The position numbers and the translations under genes were made by a program. Of a stretch of DNA of 64,000 nucleotides, positions 50,072 through 59,401 are shown one piece after another (positions within the stretch are counted from its first letter, which is position 1; every line of letters begins with the position of its first letter). The notes beneath the pieces are model-generated. The model was not told where the DNA came from. It saw only the letters and a program-made list of their open reading frames with translations, and made no database searches. This stretch comes from an uncultured Oscillospiraceae bacterium. Its GTDB lineage: Bacteria > Bacillota > Clostridia > Oscillospirales > Oscillospiraceae. The stretch covers positions 79,163 through 143,162 of the forward strand of contig CAKTPP010000006.1 in the NCBI GenBank assembly GCA_934591895.1, written 5' to 3'.

Positions 50072-51439
50072 TCAGGCGTTTGCCTCGAGCCTGCGCAGCG
50101 CCTTGCGGAACTGCGTCGCAAACAGGATGGCGGTGCACGTGACGGCGATCACGTCCGCGACGGGCTCGGCCAGATACACGGCGGTCGTCTGGTCGGACAG
50201 CAGCGCCGGCAGCAGATAGATCAGCGGCAGCAGCAGCACGAATTTGCGCAGCACGGCCACGATGATCGAGCACAGCGCACTGCCGATGGACACGAACGTC
50301 ATCTGGCAGGCGATCTGGATGCCGAACAAAAACAGCCCCGCGCAATAGATGCGCAGCACGCGCGTCGTAAAGGCGATGAGCGCCGCGTCCGGCGTAAAGA
50401 TGCGCGCAAACAGACCGGGGGCGAGCTCGATGAACGCCCAGAGCGAGACCGAGTAGATCAGGCACACCTTGAGCAGCAGGCGAAACGTCTCGCGCACGCG
50501 CGCGGTGTTTTTCGCGCCGAAGTTGTAGCTCGTGATCGGCTGCGCGCCCTGCCCGATGCCCTGCAGCGGCAGCATGGCAAACTGCATCACGCTCGTGAGG
50601 ATCGTCATCGCGCCGACGGCGATGTCGCCGCCGTATTTGAGCAGGGAGGCGTTGAAGCACACGGAGATGACGCTCTCGCTCGCCTGCATCGTGAACGTTG
50701 CGAGGCCAAGCGCCACGCACGGCAGGATGAGCCGCGGCGAGACGAAGAGATTTTCGCGCTTCAGGCGCAAAAACGCCTTCTTCCCGCACAGGAACGACAG
50801 CACCCACGCGCACGAGAGCCCCTGCGAGAGCACGGTCGCCAGCGCCGCGCCGCGCACGCCCATGTCCAGCGCGAAGATGAAGACCGGGTCGAGGATGATG
50901 TTGGCCGCCGCGCCGATGAGCACCGTGTACATGCCCACCTTGGCAAAGCCCTGCGCCGTGATGAAGGCATTCATACCGAGCGTGAGCTCGACAAAGAGCG
51001 TGCCGAACGCATAAATATGCAGATAATCGGCGGCGTAGCCGATGGTGTTCTCGCTCGCGCCGAAGGCCAGCAGCGCGTCGCGCCCCCAGAGCAGCAGCGC
51101 CGCCGTGAGCACGACGGAGATGCCGATCTGCAGCGTGAAGCAGCCGCCGAGCGTTTTTTCGGCGCTGTCCATATCATTGCGCCCCATGTAGATCGACGCG
51201 CGCGGCGCGCCGCCCGAGGCCGTGAAGCACGCGAAGGCCGACACGATCAGGATGATCGGCAGGCACACGCCCACGCCCGTCAGCGCGCTGCTGCCGACCT
51301 CGGGAATGTGGCCGATGTAGATGCGGTCGACGATGTTGTAGAGCATGTTTACGAGCTGCGCGATCACCGTCGGGATCGCGAGCCGGCGCAGAAGCCGGCC
51401 GACCGGCTCCGTGCCGAGAAATGTTTTGTCCTGCTGCAT
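50072..51439 (-). CDS. MATE-family efflux transporter
   Basis: A 455-residue MATE protein with twelve helices. Its N-terminal half has the pattern RLAIPTVIAQLVNMLYNIVDRIYIG, in part AIPTVIAQLVNMLYNIVD, as in the MepA/NorM branch with LTGVGVCLPI. It probably exports drugs or bile-like compounds. Its ATG directly follows the stop of the MarR gene (TGA then ATG), so translation is coupled and the MarR protein is its likely regulator. Confidence 0.9.
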   Translation of the reverse strand: MQQDKTFLGTEPVGRLLRRLAIPTVIAQLVNMLYNIVDRIYIGHIPEVGSSALTGVGVCLPIILIVSAFACFTASGGAPRASIYMGRNDMDSAEKTLGGCFTLQIGISVVLTAALLLWGRDALLAFGASENTIGYAADYLHIYAFGTLFVELTLGMNAFITAQGFAKVGMYTVLIGAAANIILDPVFIFALDMGVRGAALATVLSQGLSCAWVLSFLCGKKAFLRLKRENLFVSPRLILPCVALGLATFTMQASESVISVCFNASLLKYGGDIAVGAMTILTSVMQFAMLPLQGIGQGAQPITSYNFGAKNTARVRETFRLLLKVCLIYSVSLWAFIELAPGLFARIFTPDAALIAFTTRVLRIYCAGLFLFGIQIACQMTFVSIGSALCSIIVAVLRKFVLLLPLIYLLPALLSDQTTAVYLAEPVADVIAVTCTAILFATQFRKALRRLEANA

Positions 51440-51886
51440 TCAGAGTGCCTCCCCATATGCGATGTGATCCAGATTTTGCGCGAACGCCGTCAGACAGCGC
51501 TGAAACGTCTCGAGCGCGTCGGGCGCGATGCCTGCGGACATCTGCGCGATGAACTGCTCCTGCAGGGCTTGCCCGCGCGCGATGATGGGCGCGGCCTTGT
51601 CCGTGCACACGAGGCGGCAGCGCCGCCGGTCGCCGGGGTCGCGCGCGCGCAGCAGATACCCCTCGCGCACGAGCTTGTCGACGTGGAACGACACGATGCC
51701 GGGCTTGAGCCGGCGGTACGTGCAGATGTCGCGCGCGGTGTCCAGGCCCGGATTGTTGGCCAGAAAGAGCAGGATGTCCACGGCGTTGGGCGCCATGTCC
51801 AGCTCCGCGCTCAGCGGCTGCATGACGACGGCGTAGGCGTCGAGGATGCGGCGCGTGTGTGTGTAGACCTGCGATGCGGTGAGCAT
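51440..51886 (-). CDS. MarR-family regulator of the MATE pump
   Basis: A 148-residue winged-helix protein with the MarR recognition region (DTARDICTYRRLKPGIVSFHVDKL, in part ICTYRRLKPGIVSFHVDKL) and the wing RDPGDRRRCRLVCTD. GGGAGG precedes ATG 51886. The palindrome at 51907-51920, just before the start codon, fits a self-controlling MarR site. Loss of repression by a toxic ligand would raise the pump. Confidence 0.87.
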   Translation of the reverse strand: MLTASQVYTHTRRILDAYAVVMQPLSAELDMAPNAVDILLFLANNPGLDTARDICTYRRLKPGIVSFHVDKLVREGYLLRARDPGDRRRCRLVCTDKAAPIIARGQALQEQFIAQMSAGIAPDALETFQRCLTAFAQNLDHIAYGEAL

Positions 51887-51906
51887 GGCGGTCACCTCCC
51901 GAAATA

Positions 51907-51956
51907 GTTCAATTTTGAACGATTTTGTATTATACCAGCTTCCGCCCGGAAAACAA
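51907..51956 (-). promoter_or_regulatory. MarR-MATE promoter with palindromic operator
   Basis: Reading leftward, TTGTTT (51951-51956) and TATAAT (51929-51934) are 16 bp apart. The perfect palindrome GTTCAA-TT-TTGAAC (51907-51920) covers the transcription start region. Confidence 0.7.
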
Positions 51957-51979
51957 GCGGAAATTTGTGAACAATTCCA

Positions 51980-52017
51980 TTGACAACAAAGCCGGCGCGT
52001 GTATAATTGTATACAAT
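51980..52017 (+). promoter_or_regulatory. Promoter of the citrate operon with GntR-type operator
   Basis: TTGACA (51980-51985) and TATAAT (52002-52007) are 16 bp apart. The perfect palindrome ATTGTATACAAT (52006-52017) overlaps the -10 and start site and matches the TTGTATACAA type bound by FadR-subfamily GntR proteins. The operon encodes such a protein as its second gene. Confidence 0.8.
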
Positions 52018-52049
52018 AATACAAAGCAACGGAAAGGAGTCCCACTGCC

Positions 52050-53426
52050 ATGCTTGAAATATCCGGAAAGACGAATCTGCTGGAGCAGAATGCGTATAAA
52101 TATTCGCTCCAGGATGTAGCGGAACCCAACCTCCAGCGCGACATTTACACACAGGGCATGGTGCCGAAGGTGCCGTTCAACCACCGGCGCGTGCCGATGA
52201 ATATGCCCGAGGAGATCTGGATCACGGACACGTCCCTGCGCGACGGGCAGCAGTCCGTGGAGCCGTACACGGTCGACCAGATCGTCAATATTTATAAGTA
52301 TCTCTCCCGGCTCGGCGGGCCGTACGGCATCATCCGGCAGACGGAGTTTTTCATCTACAGCAAGAAAGACCGCGAGGCGCTCGAAAAGTGCATGGAGCTG
52401 GGGCTGAAGTTTCCGGAGATCACGACGTGGATCCGCGCGACGAAGGAGGATTTCCGCCTCGTGCGCGACCTCGGCATCCGCGAGACGGGCATCCTCGTCA
52501 GCTGCAGCGACTACCACATCTTCAAGAAGATGAAGATGACGCGCCGTCAGGCCATGGACTATTACCTCGCGACCGTGGCCGATGCGTTCGCGGCCGGCGT
52601 CGTGCCGCGCTGCCACCTGGAGGATATCACGCGCGCCGATTTTTACGGCTTTGTCGTGCCGTTTGTCAACGAGCTGCAAAAGCTCTCGCGGCAGGCGGGC
52701 ATCCCGGTCAAGATCCGCGCGTGCGACACCATGGGCTACGGCATCCCCTACACGGAGGCGGCGCTGCCGCGCAGCGTGGCCGGCATCATCTACGGCCTGC
52801 AGCAGTATTCCGACGTGCCGAGCGAGTGCCTCGAGTGGCACGGGCACAACGACTTTTACAAGGCGGTCGTCAACGCCTCGACCGCGTGGCTCTACGGCGC
52901 GTGCGCGGTCAACTGCTCCCTGCTCGGCATCGGCGAGCGCACGGGCAACATCCCGCTCGAGGCGATGGTGTTCGAGTATGCGTCGCTGCGCGGCTCGCTC
53001 GACGGCATGGATCCGACCGTCATCACCGAGATCGCGGACTATTTCCGGCACGAGATCGGCTATGACATCCCGCCGATGACGCCGTTCGTCGGGCGCGACT
53101 TCAACGCCACGCGCGCCGGCATCCACGCCGACGGCCTGCTCAAGGATGCCGAGATCTACACGATCTTCGACACCGAAAAGCTCCTCAACCGCCCCGCGTC
53201 CGTGCAGGTCGCCAAGACCTCCGGCCTCGCGGGCATCGCCTACTGGATCAACCAGAACTACCGCCTGACCGGGGCTGCGCAGATCGACAAGCACGATCCG
53301 CTCGTGCTCGCGCTCAAGGGCTGGGTGGACGCGGAATACGAGGACGGCCGCCAGACCGTCATCTCGGCCAAGGAGCTCAACGCGAAGATCGCGGAGCTGG
53401 CGCCCGGCCGCTTCGCGCAGGTCTGA
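52050..53426 (+). CDS. Probable Re-citrate synthase (DRE-TIM, homocitrate/isopropylmalate synthase fold)
   Basis: The 458-residue enzyme has the DRE-TIM signature TDTSLRDGQQS with catalytic R and D, the metal histidines in EWHGHNDF and the GIGERTGN loop. Enzymes of this kind in strict anaerobes (as in Clostridium kluyveri) condense oxaloacetate and acetyl-CoA with Re specificity. The following aconitase and isocitrate dehydrogenase genes strongly favour citrate as product over homocitrate or isopropylmalate, but the other two cannot be excluded by sequence alone. AAAGGAG precedes ATG 52050. Confidence 0.82.
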   Translation: MLEISGKTNLLEQNAYKYSLQDVAEPNLQRDIYTQGMVPKVPFNHRRVPMNMPEEIWITDTSLRDGQQSVEPYTVDQIVNIYKYLSRLGGPYGIIRQTEFFIYSKKDREALEKCMELGLKFPEITTWIRATKEDFRLVRDLGIRETGILVSCSDYHIFKKMKMTRRQAMDYYLATVADAFAAGVVPRCHLEDITRADFYGFVVPFVNELQKLSRQAGIPVKIRACDTMGYGIPYTEAALPRSVAGIIYGLQQYSDVPSECLEWHGHNDFYKAVVNASTAWLYGACAVNCSLLGIGERTGNIPLEAMVFEYASLRGSLDGMDPTVITEIADYFRHEIGYDIPPMTPFVGRDFNATRAGIHADGLLKDAEIYTIFDTEKLLNRPASVQVAKTSGLAGIAYWINQNYRLTGAAQIDKHDPLVLALKGWVDAEYEDGRQTVISAKELNAKIAELAPGRFAQV

Positions 53427-53439
53427 CAGGAGGTGCAGC

Positions 53440-54093
53440 ATGAAAGATTTCCGTACCGTTACGCTGGCCGATCAGGTGTTTGAGCGGCTGGAATCCGACA
53501 TCATACAGGGCGTTTACCCGCGCGGCGAGGTGCTCACGGAGCTGCGGCTCGTCGAGCAGCTCAACGTCAGCCGCACGCCCATCCGCGAGGCGCTGCGCCG
53601 CCTCGAGCAGGAGCACCTCATCGCCGACACCGGCAAGGGCACGGTCGTGCTCGGCATCACGGCGGAGGATCTGGTGGACATCATGGATATCCGCTGCAAG
53701 ATCGAGGGGCTCGCGTCGTACTACGCGGCAAAAAACGCCGCGCCCGACGGCCTTGCGCGCCTGCAGCACATTCTGGATCTGCAGGAGTTCTACTTTGAAA
53801 AGCGCGACGCCGAGCACCTGCGCGAGATGGACGACCAGTTTCACGATATCATCTGCGACATGAGCGGCCACGCAGTCATCAGCGACACGCTCGTGCCGCT
53901 GCACCGCAAGACCCGCCGCTACCGCAAGGCGTCCATCGCCGACGCCAAGCGCACGGCACAGGTGGTCAAGGAGCACCGCGCCATCTATGAGGCCATCGCC
54001 GCGGGCGATGCCGATGCGGCCGCCGCGCTCACGACCGAGCACACGATCCACGCAAAGAAAAGTATGATTGAAAGGATGGATCTCCATGGGTGA
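53440..54093 (+). CDS. GntR-family (FadR/FCD subfamily) regulator
   Basis: A 217-residue protein with an N-terminal winged helix (LTELRLVEQLNVSRTPIREALRRLE, in part VEQLNVSRTPIREALRRL) and an all-helical FCD domain. That domain has the metal-binding His/Asp set around DDQFHDIIC and KEHRAIYEAI. FCD proteins sense carboxylates such as citrate. It lies between the citrate synthase (13 bp) and aconitase (8-bp overlap), and the palindrome at 52006 suggests it regulates its own operon. Confidence 0.88.
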   Translation: MKDFRTVTLADQVFERLESDIIQGVYPRGEVLTELRLVEQLNVSRTPIREALRRLEQEHLIADTGKGTVVLGITAEDLVDIMDIRCKIEGLASYYAAKNAAPDGLARLQHILDLQEFYFEKRDAEHLREMDDQFHDIICDMSGHAVISDTLVPLHRKTRRYRKASIADAKRTAQVVKEHRAIYEAIAAGDADAAAALTTEHTIHAKKSMIERMDLHG

Positions 54094-56017
54094 GACACTG
54101 GCTCAAAAAATCATCCGTGCGCATCTGCTGCACGGCGACATGACCCCCGGCAGCGAGATCGCCCTGCGCATTGACCAGACGCTCACGCAGGACGCGACCG
54201 GCACGATGGCCTATCTCGAGTTCGAGACTATGGGCATCCCGCGCGTGAAGACCGAGCTGAGCGTGGCCTACGTCGACCACAACACGCTGCAGTCCGGCTT
54301 CGAAAACGCGGACGACCACCGCTACCTCCAGACCGTGGCCAAAAAGCACGGCGTCCGGTTCTCGCGCCCCGGCAACGGCATCTGCCATCAGGTGCACCTC
54401 GAGCGCTTCGGCAAGCCCGGCAAGACGCTCATCGGCTCGGACAGCCACACGCCCACCGGCGGCGGCATCGGCATGCTGGCCTTCGGCGCGGGCGGCATGG
54501 ACGTCGCGGTCGCCATGGGCGGCGGCGCGTACTACATCACCATGCCGAAGATGTTCAGGGTCAACCTCACCGGCACGCTGCGCCCGTTCGTCACCGCCAA
54601 GGACATCAGCCTCGAGCTGCTGCGCATCCTGTCGGTCAAGGGCGGCGTCGGCGCGATCATCGAGTGGGGCGGCCCCGGCATCGCGGCGCTGTCCGTGCCC
54701 GAGCGCGCGACGATCACGAACATGGGCACGGAGCTCGGCGCGACGACGTCGATCTTCCCGTCGGACGACGTGACGCGCGCATTTCTCGCCGCCGAGGGGC
54801 GCGAGGCGGACTTCACTCCGCTGCAGAGCGACCCGGACGCGCACTATGACCGCATCATTGACATCGATCTCGACACGCTGCAGCCCATGATCGCCTGCCC
54901 CCACAGTCCGGACAACGTCGTGCCCGTGGCGTCGCTCGCCGGCACGAAGGTCGATCAGGTCTGCATCGGCTCATGCACGAATTCGTCGCTGCTGGATATG
55001 CTGAAGGTCGCGGCGCTGCTCCGCGGCAGGACTGTCGCTCCGGGCGTGAGCCTGTCCATCTCGCCGGGGTCGAAGCAGGTGCTGACCATGCTCGCCGACT
55101 GCGGCGCGCTCACGGACATCCTTGCCAGCGGTGCGCGCCTGCTCGAGTGCGCGTGCGGCCCGTGCATCGGCATGGGCTTCTCGCCGAATTCCGGCGGCGT
55201 GAGCCTGCGCACGTTCAACCGCAACTTCCTCGGCCGCAGCGGCACGAAGGACGCGCAGGTCTACCTCGTCTCTCCGGAGACGGCGGTCGCCGCCGCGCTC
55301 ACGGGCTGCATCACCGACCCGCAGACGCTCGGCGAAATGCCCGCCGTCACGCTGCCGGACGGCTTCCGCATCGACGACAGCGCCGTGCTGCCGCCCGCAC
55401 CGGCGGCGGAGGCGGACGCGGTGGAGGTCCTGCGCGGACCGAACATCCGTCCCTTCCCGCGCAGCAAGCCCTTTGCCGACTCGCTCGCGGCAGAGCTTGT
55501 GCTCAAGGTGGGCGACAACATCACGACCGACCACATCATGCCCGCCGGGGCGAAGATCCTGCCGTATCGCTCGAACATCCCGAAGCTGTCGGAGTTCTGC
55601 TTCACGGTCTGCGACCCGACCTTCCCGGCGCGCGCCAAAGCCGCCGGAGACGGCATCATCGTCGGCGGCAGCAACTACGGGCAGGGCTCGTCGCGCGAGC
55701 ACGCGGCGCTCGTGCCGATGTATCTGGGCATCCGCTGCGTCGTGGCCAAGAGCTTCGCGCGCATCCATGCGGCAAACCTCATCAACGCCGGCATCCTGCC
55801 GCTGACGTTTGCCGACCCCGCCGATTATGACGCGCTGCCGCAGGGCGCGCACCTGCGCATCGACAACATCCGCGCCGGCATGGCGGCGGGCGCGCTCACC
55901 CTCACGGACACGGCCACGGGCAAGGCTTACCCCGTCGTGTGCAGCCTCACCGAGCGGCAGCAGGCCATCCTGCTCGCCGGCGGACTGCTCAACTATACAA
56001 AGGAGCATGCACTATGA
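54086..56017 (+). CDS. Aconitate hydratase
   Basis: The 643-residue [4Fe-4S] enzyme isomerises citrate to isocitrate. Cluster ligands are in CIGSCTNSS and CACGPCIGMG. The substrate stretches SDSHTPTGGGIGM and GGSNYGQGSSREHAAL are intact, and the swivel domain is at the C-terminus. The length and the SDSHT start fit the mitochondrial/AcnA-like single-chain group found in clostridia. The ATG at 54086 overlaps the gntR end by 8 bp. The stop overlaps the next start as ATGA. Confidence 0.93.
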   Translation: MGETLAQKIIRAHLLHGDMTPGSEIALRIDQTLTQDATGTMAYLEFETMGIPRVKTELSVAYVDHNTLQSGFENADDHRYLQTVAKKHGVRFSRPGNGICHQVHLERFGKPGKTLIGSDSHTPTGGGIGMLAFGAGGMDVAVAMGGGAYYITMPKMFRVNLTGTLRPFVTAKDISLELLRILSVKGGVGAIIEWGGPGIAALSVPERATITNMGTELGATTSIFPSDDVTRAFLAAEGREADFTPLQSDPDAHYDRIIDIDLDTLQPMIACPHSPDNVVPVASLAGTKVDQVCIGSCTNSSLLDMLKVAALLRGRTVAPGVSLSISPGSKQVLTMLADCGALTDILASGARLLECACGPCIGMGFSPNSGGVSLRTFNRNFLGRSGTKDAQVYLVSPETAVAAALTGCITDPQTLGEMPAVTLPDGFRIDDSAVLPPAPAAEADAVEVLRGPNIRPFPRSKPFADSLAAELVLKVGDNITTDHIMPAGAKILPYRSNIPKLSEFCFTVCDPTFPARAKAAGDGIIVGGSNYGQGSSREHAALVPMYLGIRCVVAKSFARIHAANLINAGILPLTFADPADYDALPQGAHLRIDNIRAGMAAGALTLTDTATGKAYPVVCSLTERQQAILLAGGLLNYTKEHAL

Positions 56018-57126
56018 ATGATATTGACCGCGCCTGTGCGGCGTTTCGCACCCTGCTCGAAGAGCAGCAGAACCGCGTCGCGGGCATGAGCACCGAGCAG
56101 GTGGATTATACGAATAAAGCGGTCGTGACCGTCGGCCTCGTCGACGGCGACGGCATCGGCCCGATCATCATGGAGCAGGCGGTGCGCGCGCTCGAGGCGC
56201 TGCTCGCCGATGAGATCGCGCGCGGCAGCATCGTGCTGCGGCGCATCCGCGGGCTCACGCTCGAAAACCGCATGGCCTGCAATCAGGCCGTGCCGGACGA
56301 CGTGCTGGAGGAGATCCTGGCCTGCGATGTGCTGCTCAAGGGCCCGACCACGACGCCCATGGGCGGCGGGCTCGAGAGCGCGAACGTGAAGCTGCGCCGT
56401 GCGCTCGACCTCTACGCAAACGTCCGCCCCGTGACCATCCCCGACGAGGGCGTCGACTGGACGTTCTTCCGCGAGAACACGGAGGGCGAATATGCCCTCG
56501 GCAGCCGCGGCGTGGAGCTGCCCGGCATGGCCGTGGACTTCAAGGTCACGACCGACCCCGGTACGCGGCGCATCGCCCGTGCGGCATTTGACTACGCCCG
56601 GCGCAATGGCAAGACGCGCGTGACCGTCATCACGAAGGCGAACATCCTCAAAAAGACCGACGGCAGGTTCACCGCCATCTGTCACGAGGTGGCCGCCGAT
56701 TATCCGGAGATCACCGTCGACGACTATTACATCGACATCATGGCGGCAAACCTCGTCAACGAGCGCGTGCGCAGCGGCTTTCAGGTGCTGCTGCTGCCGA
56801 ACCTCTACGGCGATATCATCACCGACGAGGCCGCGCAGCTTCAGGGCGGCGTCGGCACGGCGGGCAGCGCCAACATCGGCGACCGCCATGCCATGTTCGA
56901 GGCCATCCACGGCTCAGCGCCGCGCATGATCGAGCGCGGCATGGGCGACTACGCAAACCCCCAGAGCATCCTGCGCGCGGAGGTCATGCTGCTGCGGCAC
57001 ATCGGCCGCGCGGCGGAGGCTGACCGTCTCGCTGCGGCGCTCGACGCCTGCCCGGTCGTCATCACCGGCCAGCCGGACGGCGCGACCTGCGCCGACTACG
57101 GCGACGGGATCCTGAAGCTCCTCTGA
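56014..57126 (+). CDS. Isocitrate dehydrogenase (NAD-type, IDH/IMDH family)
   Basis: A 370-residue decarboxylating dehydrogenase. It has DGDGIGPIIM near the start, the substrate-binding arginines in SANVKLRRALDLYANVRP, the Y in FRENTEGEY, K in TVITKANILKKTDG and the metal aspartates in NLYGDIITDEAAQ. The Ser in SANVKLR fits isocitrate rather than isopropylmalate. It converts isocitrate to 2-oxoglutarate, the precursor of glutamate. It is the final gene of the operon and overlaps aconitase by 4 bp. Confidence 0.9.
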   Translation: MNDIDRACAAFRTLLEEQQNRVAGMSTEQVDYTNKAVVTVGLVDGDGIGPIIMEQAVRALEALLADEIARGSIVLRRIRGLTLENRMACNQAVPDDVLEEILACDVLLKGPTTTPMGGGLESANVKLRRALDLYANVRPVTIPDEGVDWTFFRENTEGEYALGSRGVELPGMAVDFKVTTDPGTRRIARAAFDYARRNGKTRVTVITKANILKKTDGRFTAICHEVAADYPEITVDDYYIDIMAANLVNERVRSGFQVLLLPNLYGDIITDEAAQLQGGVGTAGSANIGDRHAMFEAIHGSAPRMIERGMGDYANPQSILRAEVMLLRHIGRAAEADRLAAALDACPVVITGQPDGATCADYGDGILKLL

Positions 57127-57132
57127 AGCACA

Positions 57133-57165
57133 CGGCGGCGCGCCCCCAAAACGGGCGCGCCGCCG
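57133..57165 (+). terminator. Hairpin after the citrate operon
   Basis: A perfect 13-bp GC-only stem (57133-57145 with 57153-57165). It lacks a T run, so it may protect the message rather than end it. Confidence 0.5.
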
Positions 57166-57321
57166 AAGTGATCGAAGGCGCGGCCGACCGGCGCGCAGAA
57201 GAAAAAATTTTTCCGGTTTTCGGCTCGGGGCATTTACATATCTGCCCCTTTATGCTATCATGTTGTTTATAATAAACACTCGTGATTATTAATTTGCACA
57301 AAGACAGAAAGGCCTTTTCAT

Positions 57322-57924
57322 ATGAGCAGAAAACCATTGGGGCAGGAGGTCTCGGAGGAGGATATCCTCAGCGCCGCAAAGAAGATCTTTTGCGAATACG
57401 GCTTTGACAACACCAATCTCAACGACATTGCCCGCGAGCTGAACACGACGCGCACACCGATCTACTACTATTTCGAAAACAAGCAGAAGCTCTACGAGGC
57501 AGTCATCAAAAAGCACCTGACCGGCAAGCTGGAGACGTATACCGAGCTTTTTGCCAGCGATATGCCGTTTTTCGACAAGGTGCGCAAGGATCTGGATCTG
57601 TCGTCGCACCTGCGTCTGGCGGAGCGGGAGCTTTTTACCGGCATCAACTCCAAGCCGCAGCTTGCCGCCGCGCGCGATTTTCAGACCGACATCATGCACC
57701 GCATCCACAAGATGAAGACGCAGTACATCCAGAAGGCGATCGACGACAAGATCCTCCGCCCCGACACGGATGTGGAGTCGTTCATGGTGTATTTCTACGT
57801 CATCTCTCTCGGTATCGAGGCCGTCGACAAGCAGGACGGCTGGTACGACATGACCGAGGCGCGCATCTCCCGCCTGATCGACACGGTGCTTGACGCGATC
57901 ATGCTGCGCTATAAGGCGCTGTGA
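57322..57924 (+). CDS. TetR/AcrR-family regulator
   Basis: A 200-residue TetR protein with the helix-turn-helix LNDIARELNTTRTPIYYYFENK at about residues 35-56 (in part IARELNTTRTPIYYYFENK). AGAAAGG precedes the ATG. The upstream A/T-rich stretch has a loose inverted repeat TAATAA-10-TTATTA (57270-57291) that may be its site. It stands alone, convergent with brnQ, so its target is not evident. Confidence 0.83.
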   Translation: MSRKPLGQEVSEEDILSAAKKIFCEYGFDNTNLNDIARELNTTRTPIYYYFENKQKLYEAVIKKHLTGKLETYTELFASDMPFFDKVRKDLDLSSHLRLAERELFTGINSKPQLAAARDFQTDIMHRIHKMKTQYIQKAIDDKILRPDTDVESFMVYFYVISLGIEAVDKQDGWYDMTEARISRLIDTVLDAIMLRYKAL

Positions 57925-58006
57925 CCCGCCGGCGCGGCGAAAGAACATATCTCTCGGCCTGTAAACGCACGCGCCGTCCGCCTTTAGCGGACGGCGCGTG
58001 CGTTTT
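57925..58006 (+). repeat. Relic of the structured repeat (copy E) acting as terminator
   Basis: GCGGCGAAAGAA and CTCGGCCTGTAAACG match the inner part of copy C, then an 18-bp perfect stem (57964-57981 with 57987-58004) runs into TTTT. The relic probably ends TetR transcription. Confidence 0.7.
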
Positions 58007-58017
58007 CTGCCATGCGC

Positions 58018-58054
58018 AAAAGCCTCCCCCGCGGGACATGCCCGCGGGGGAGGC
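58018..58054 (-). terminator. Terminator of brnQ
   Basis: A perfect 14-bp stem (58022-58035 with 58041-58054), then TTTT when read leftward. Confidence 0.8.
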
Positions 58055-58075
58055 GCAGCTTACTTGACTGATCGG

Positions 58076-59401
58076 TCAGTTTTCGTCGAGACAGGCGCGG
58101 CGCTTGGCCTTTGCCTTGGCCGTGCGCTCCCTGCGCACCGGCAGCAGAGCGGCCACGCCGCCGAAGAGCACCGCCGGCAGCACCCACGCAAAGCCAAGGT
58201 CAAACAGCGGCAGCTTGTGCAGGAACGACAGCGGCACGCCGTAGCCGTCGAGCGTGCACAGCACGCTCATGAGCAGCGCGCCGATGGCGGCGCCGCGGCT
58301 GATGCGGTCGGGCAGCTGCGGGCACACGAGCGCAATGAAGATGAGCACGAGCGTTGGCGGGTAGACAATGTCCAGCACCGGCGCGGCGATGGCGACGATG
58401 CGGTCAAGGCCGAGGTTCGACACGACGGCGCTGAACACGCAGATGGCGATGACGAACGCCTTGTACGGCACCTTGCCGCGGCAGAGCTTGGCAAAGTACG
58501 CGGCGGCGGAGCTGGTGAGCGCCACGGCGGTCGTGACGCACGCGAGGCCGACGACGATGCCGAAGAGGATCATGCCGGTTTTGCCCATGAGCGCCTCAAC
58601 GATGGCCATGACGAGCTGGGCGCGGCCGATCTCGCTCGTATACTGCGCCGAGACGGAGGCGCCGAGATAGGCAAGCCCCATGTAGACGGCCAGCAGCAGC
58701 ACACACGCGAGGATGGACGACCCGCTCATGATGCGGAACTTTTTGCCCGGATCGGTGTAGCCCTTGTCGGTCACGCTCTGCAGCACGAGGATGCCGAACG
58801 GCAGCGCGGCGAGCGCGTCCATGGTCTGGTAGCCGGACTTGACGCCGGTCACGACGGCGCTGTCGATCTTCGTCTCGGCCGCGATCGTGCCGAGCGGCGT
58901 GACAATGCCCTTGATGATGATGGCCGCGAGGCCGACGAGCAGCAGCGGCGTGAGCACCTTGCCCACGATGTCCACCACGGCGGACTCGCGGATGCACAGC
59001 GCAAGAATGAGCGCGAAAAACAGCACCGAGAACACCACGGCCGACACGCCGGGCAGGTTCGGCGCGATGGCCATCTCAAACGTGCTGGCGGACGTGCGCG
59101 GGATGGCGACCATCGGGCCGACACACAGAATGATCGCGCACATGAGGATCTCGGCCGGCACACGGCCGACGCGCTGGAGCACGGCCTCGCTGCTGCCGAC
59201 GCGCAGCAGCGCGAACATGGCGGCGAGCGCAAGCCCGATGTCCGCGATGAAGTACGCGCTGAATCCGGCCAGCCATGCCGGACCGGATTCCATGCCCAGA
59301 TACGGCGGGAAGATCACATTTCCGGCGCCGAAGAACATGGAAAAGAGGGCAAAGCCGACAACAATGATGTCGCGCCCGGCCCGGTTTTTCGTTTCTTTCA
59401 T
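58076..59401 (-). CDS. brnQ: Branched-chain amino acid:cation symporter (LIVCS family)
   Basis: A 441-residue twelve-helix carrier with the BrnQ start GFALFSMFFGAGNVIFPPYLG. It imports leucine, isoleucine and valine with Na+ or H+. The ATG at 59401 follows AAAGGAG; an in-frame upstream start lacks family similarity. It is divergent from a LysR gene across 223 bp of A/T-rich DNA, which suggests regulation by that LysR protein. Confidence 0.93.
   Translation of the reverse strand: MKETKNRAGRDIIVVGFALFSMFFGAGNVIFPPYLGMESGPAWLAGFSAYFIADIGLALAAMFALLRVGSSEAVLQRVGRVPAEILMCAIILCVGPMVAIPRTSASTFEMAIAPNLPGVSAVVFSVLFFALILALCIRESAVVDIVGKVLTPLLLVGLAAIIIKGIVTPLGTIAAETKIDSAVVTGVKSGYQTMDALAALPFGILVLQSVTDKGYTDPGKKFRIMSGSSILACVLLLAVYMGLAYLGASVSAQYTSEIGRAQLVMAIVEALMGKTGMILFGIVVGLACVTTAVALTSSAAAYFAKLCRGKVPYKAFVIAICVFSAVVSNLGLDRIVAIAAPVLDIVYPPTLVLIFIALVCPQLPDRISRGAAIGALLMSVLCTLDGYGVPLSFLHKLPLFDLGFAWVLPAVLFGGVAALLPVRRERTAKAKAKRRACLDEN

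Noticed and set aside
47343..50219. 958-codon rightward frame opposite TetR and the NSS transporter
   Set aside because: It is His/Asp/Arg-rich shadow translation that crosses two terminators.
52050..53426. Call as leuA (2-isopropylmalate synthase)
   Set aside because: The DRE-TIM fold would allow it, but no leuC/leuD pair follows; the single-chain aconitase and isocitrate dehydrogenase point to citrate.
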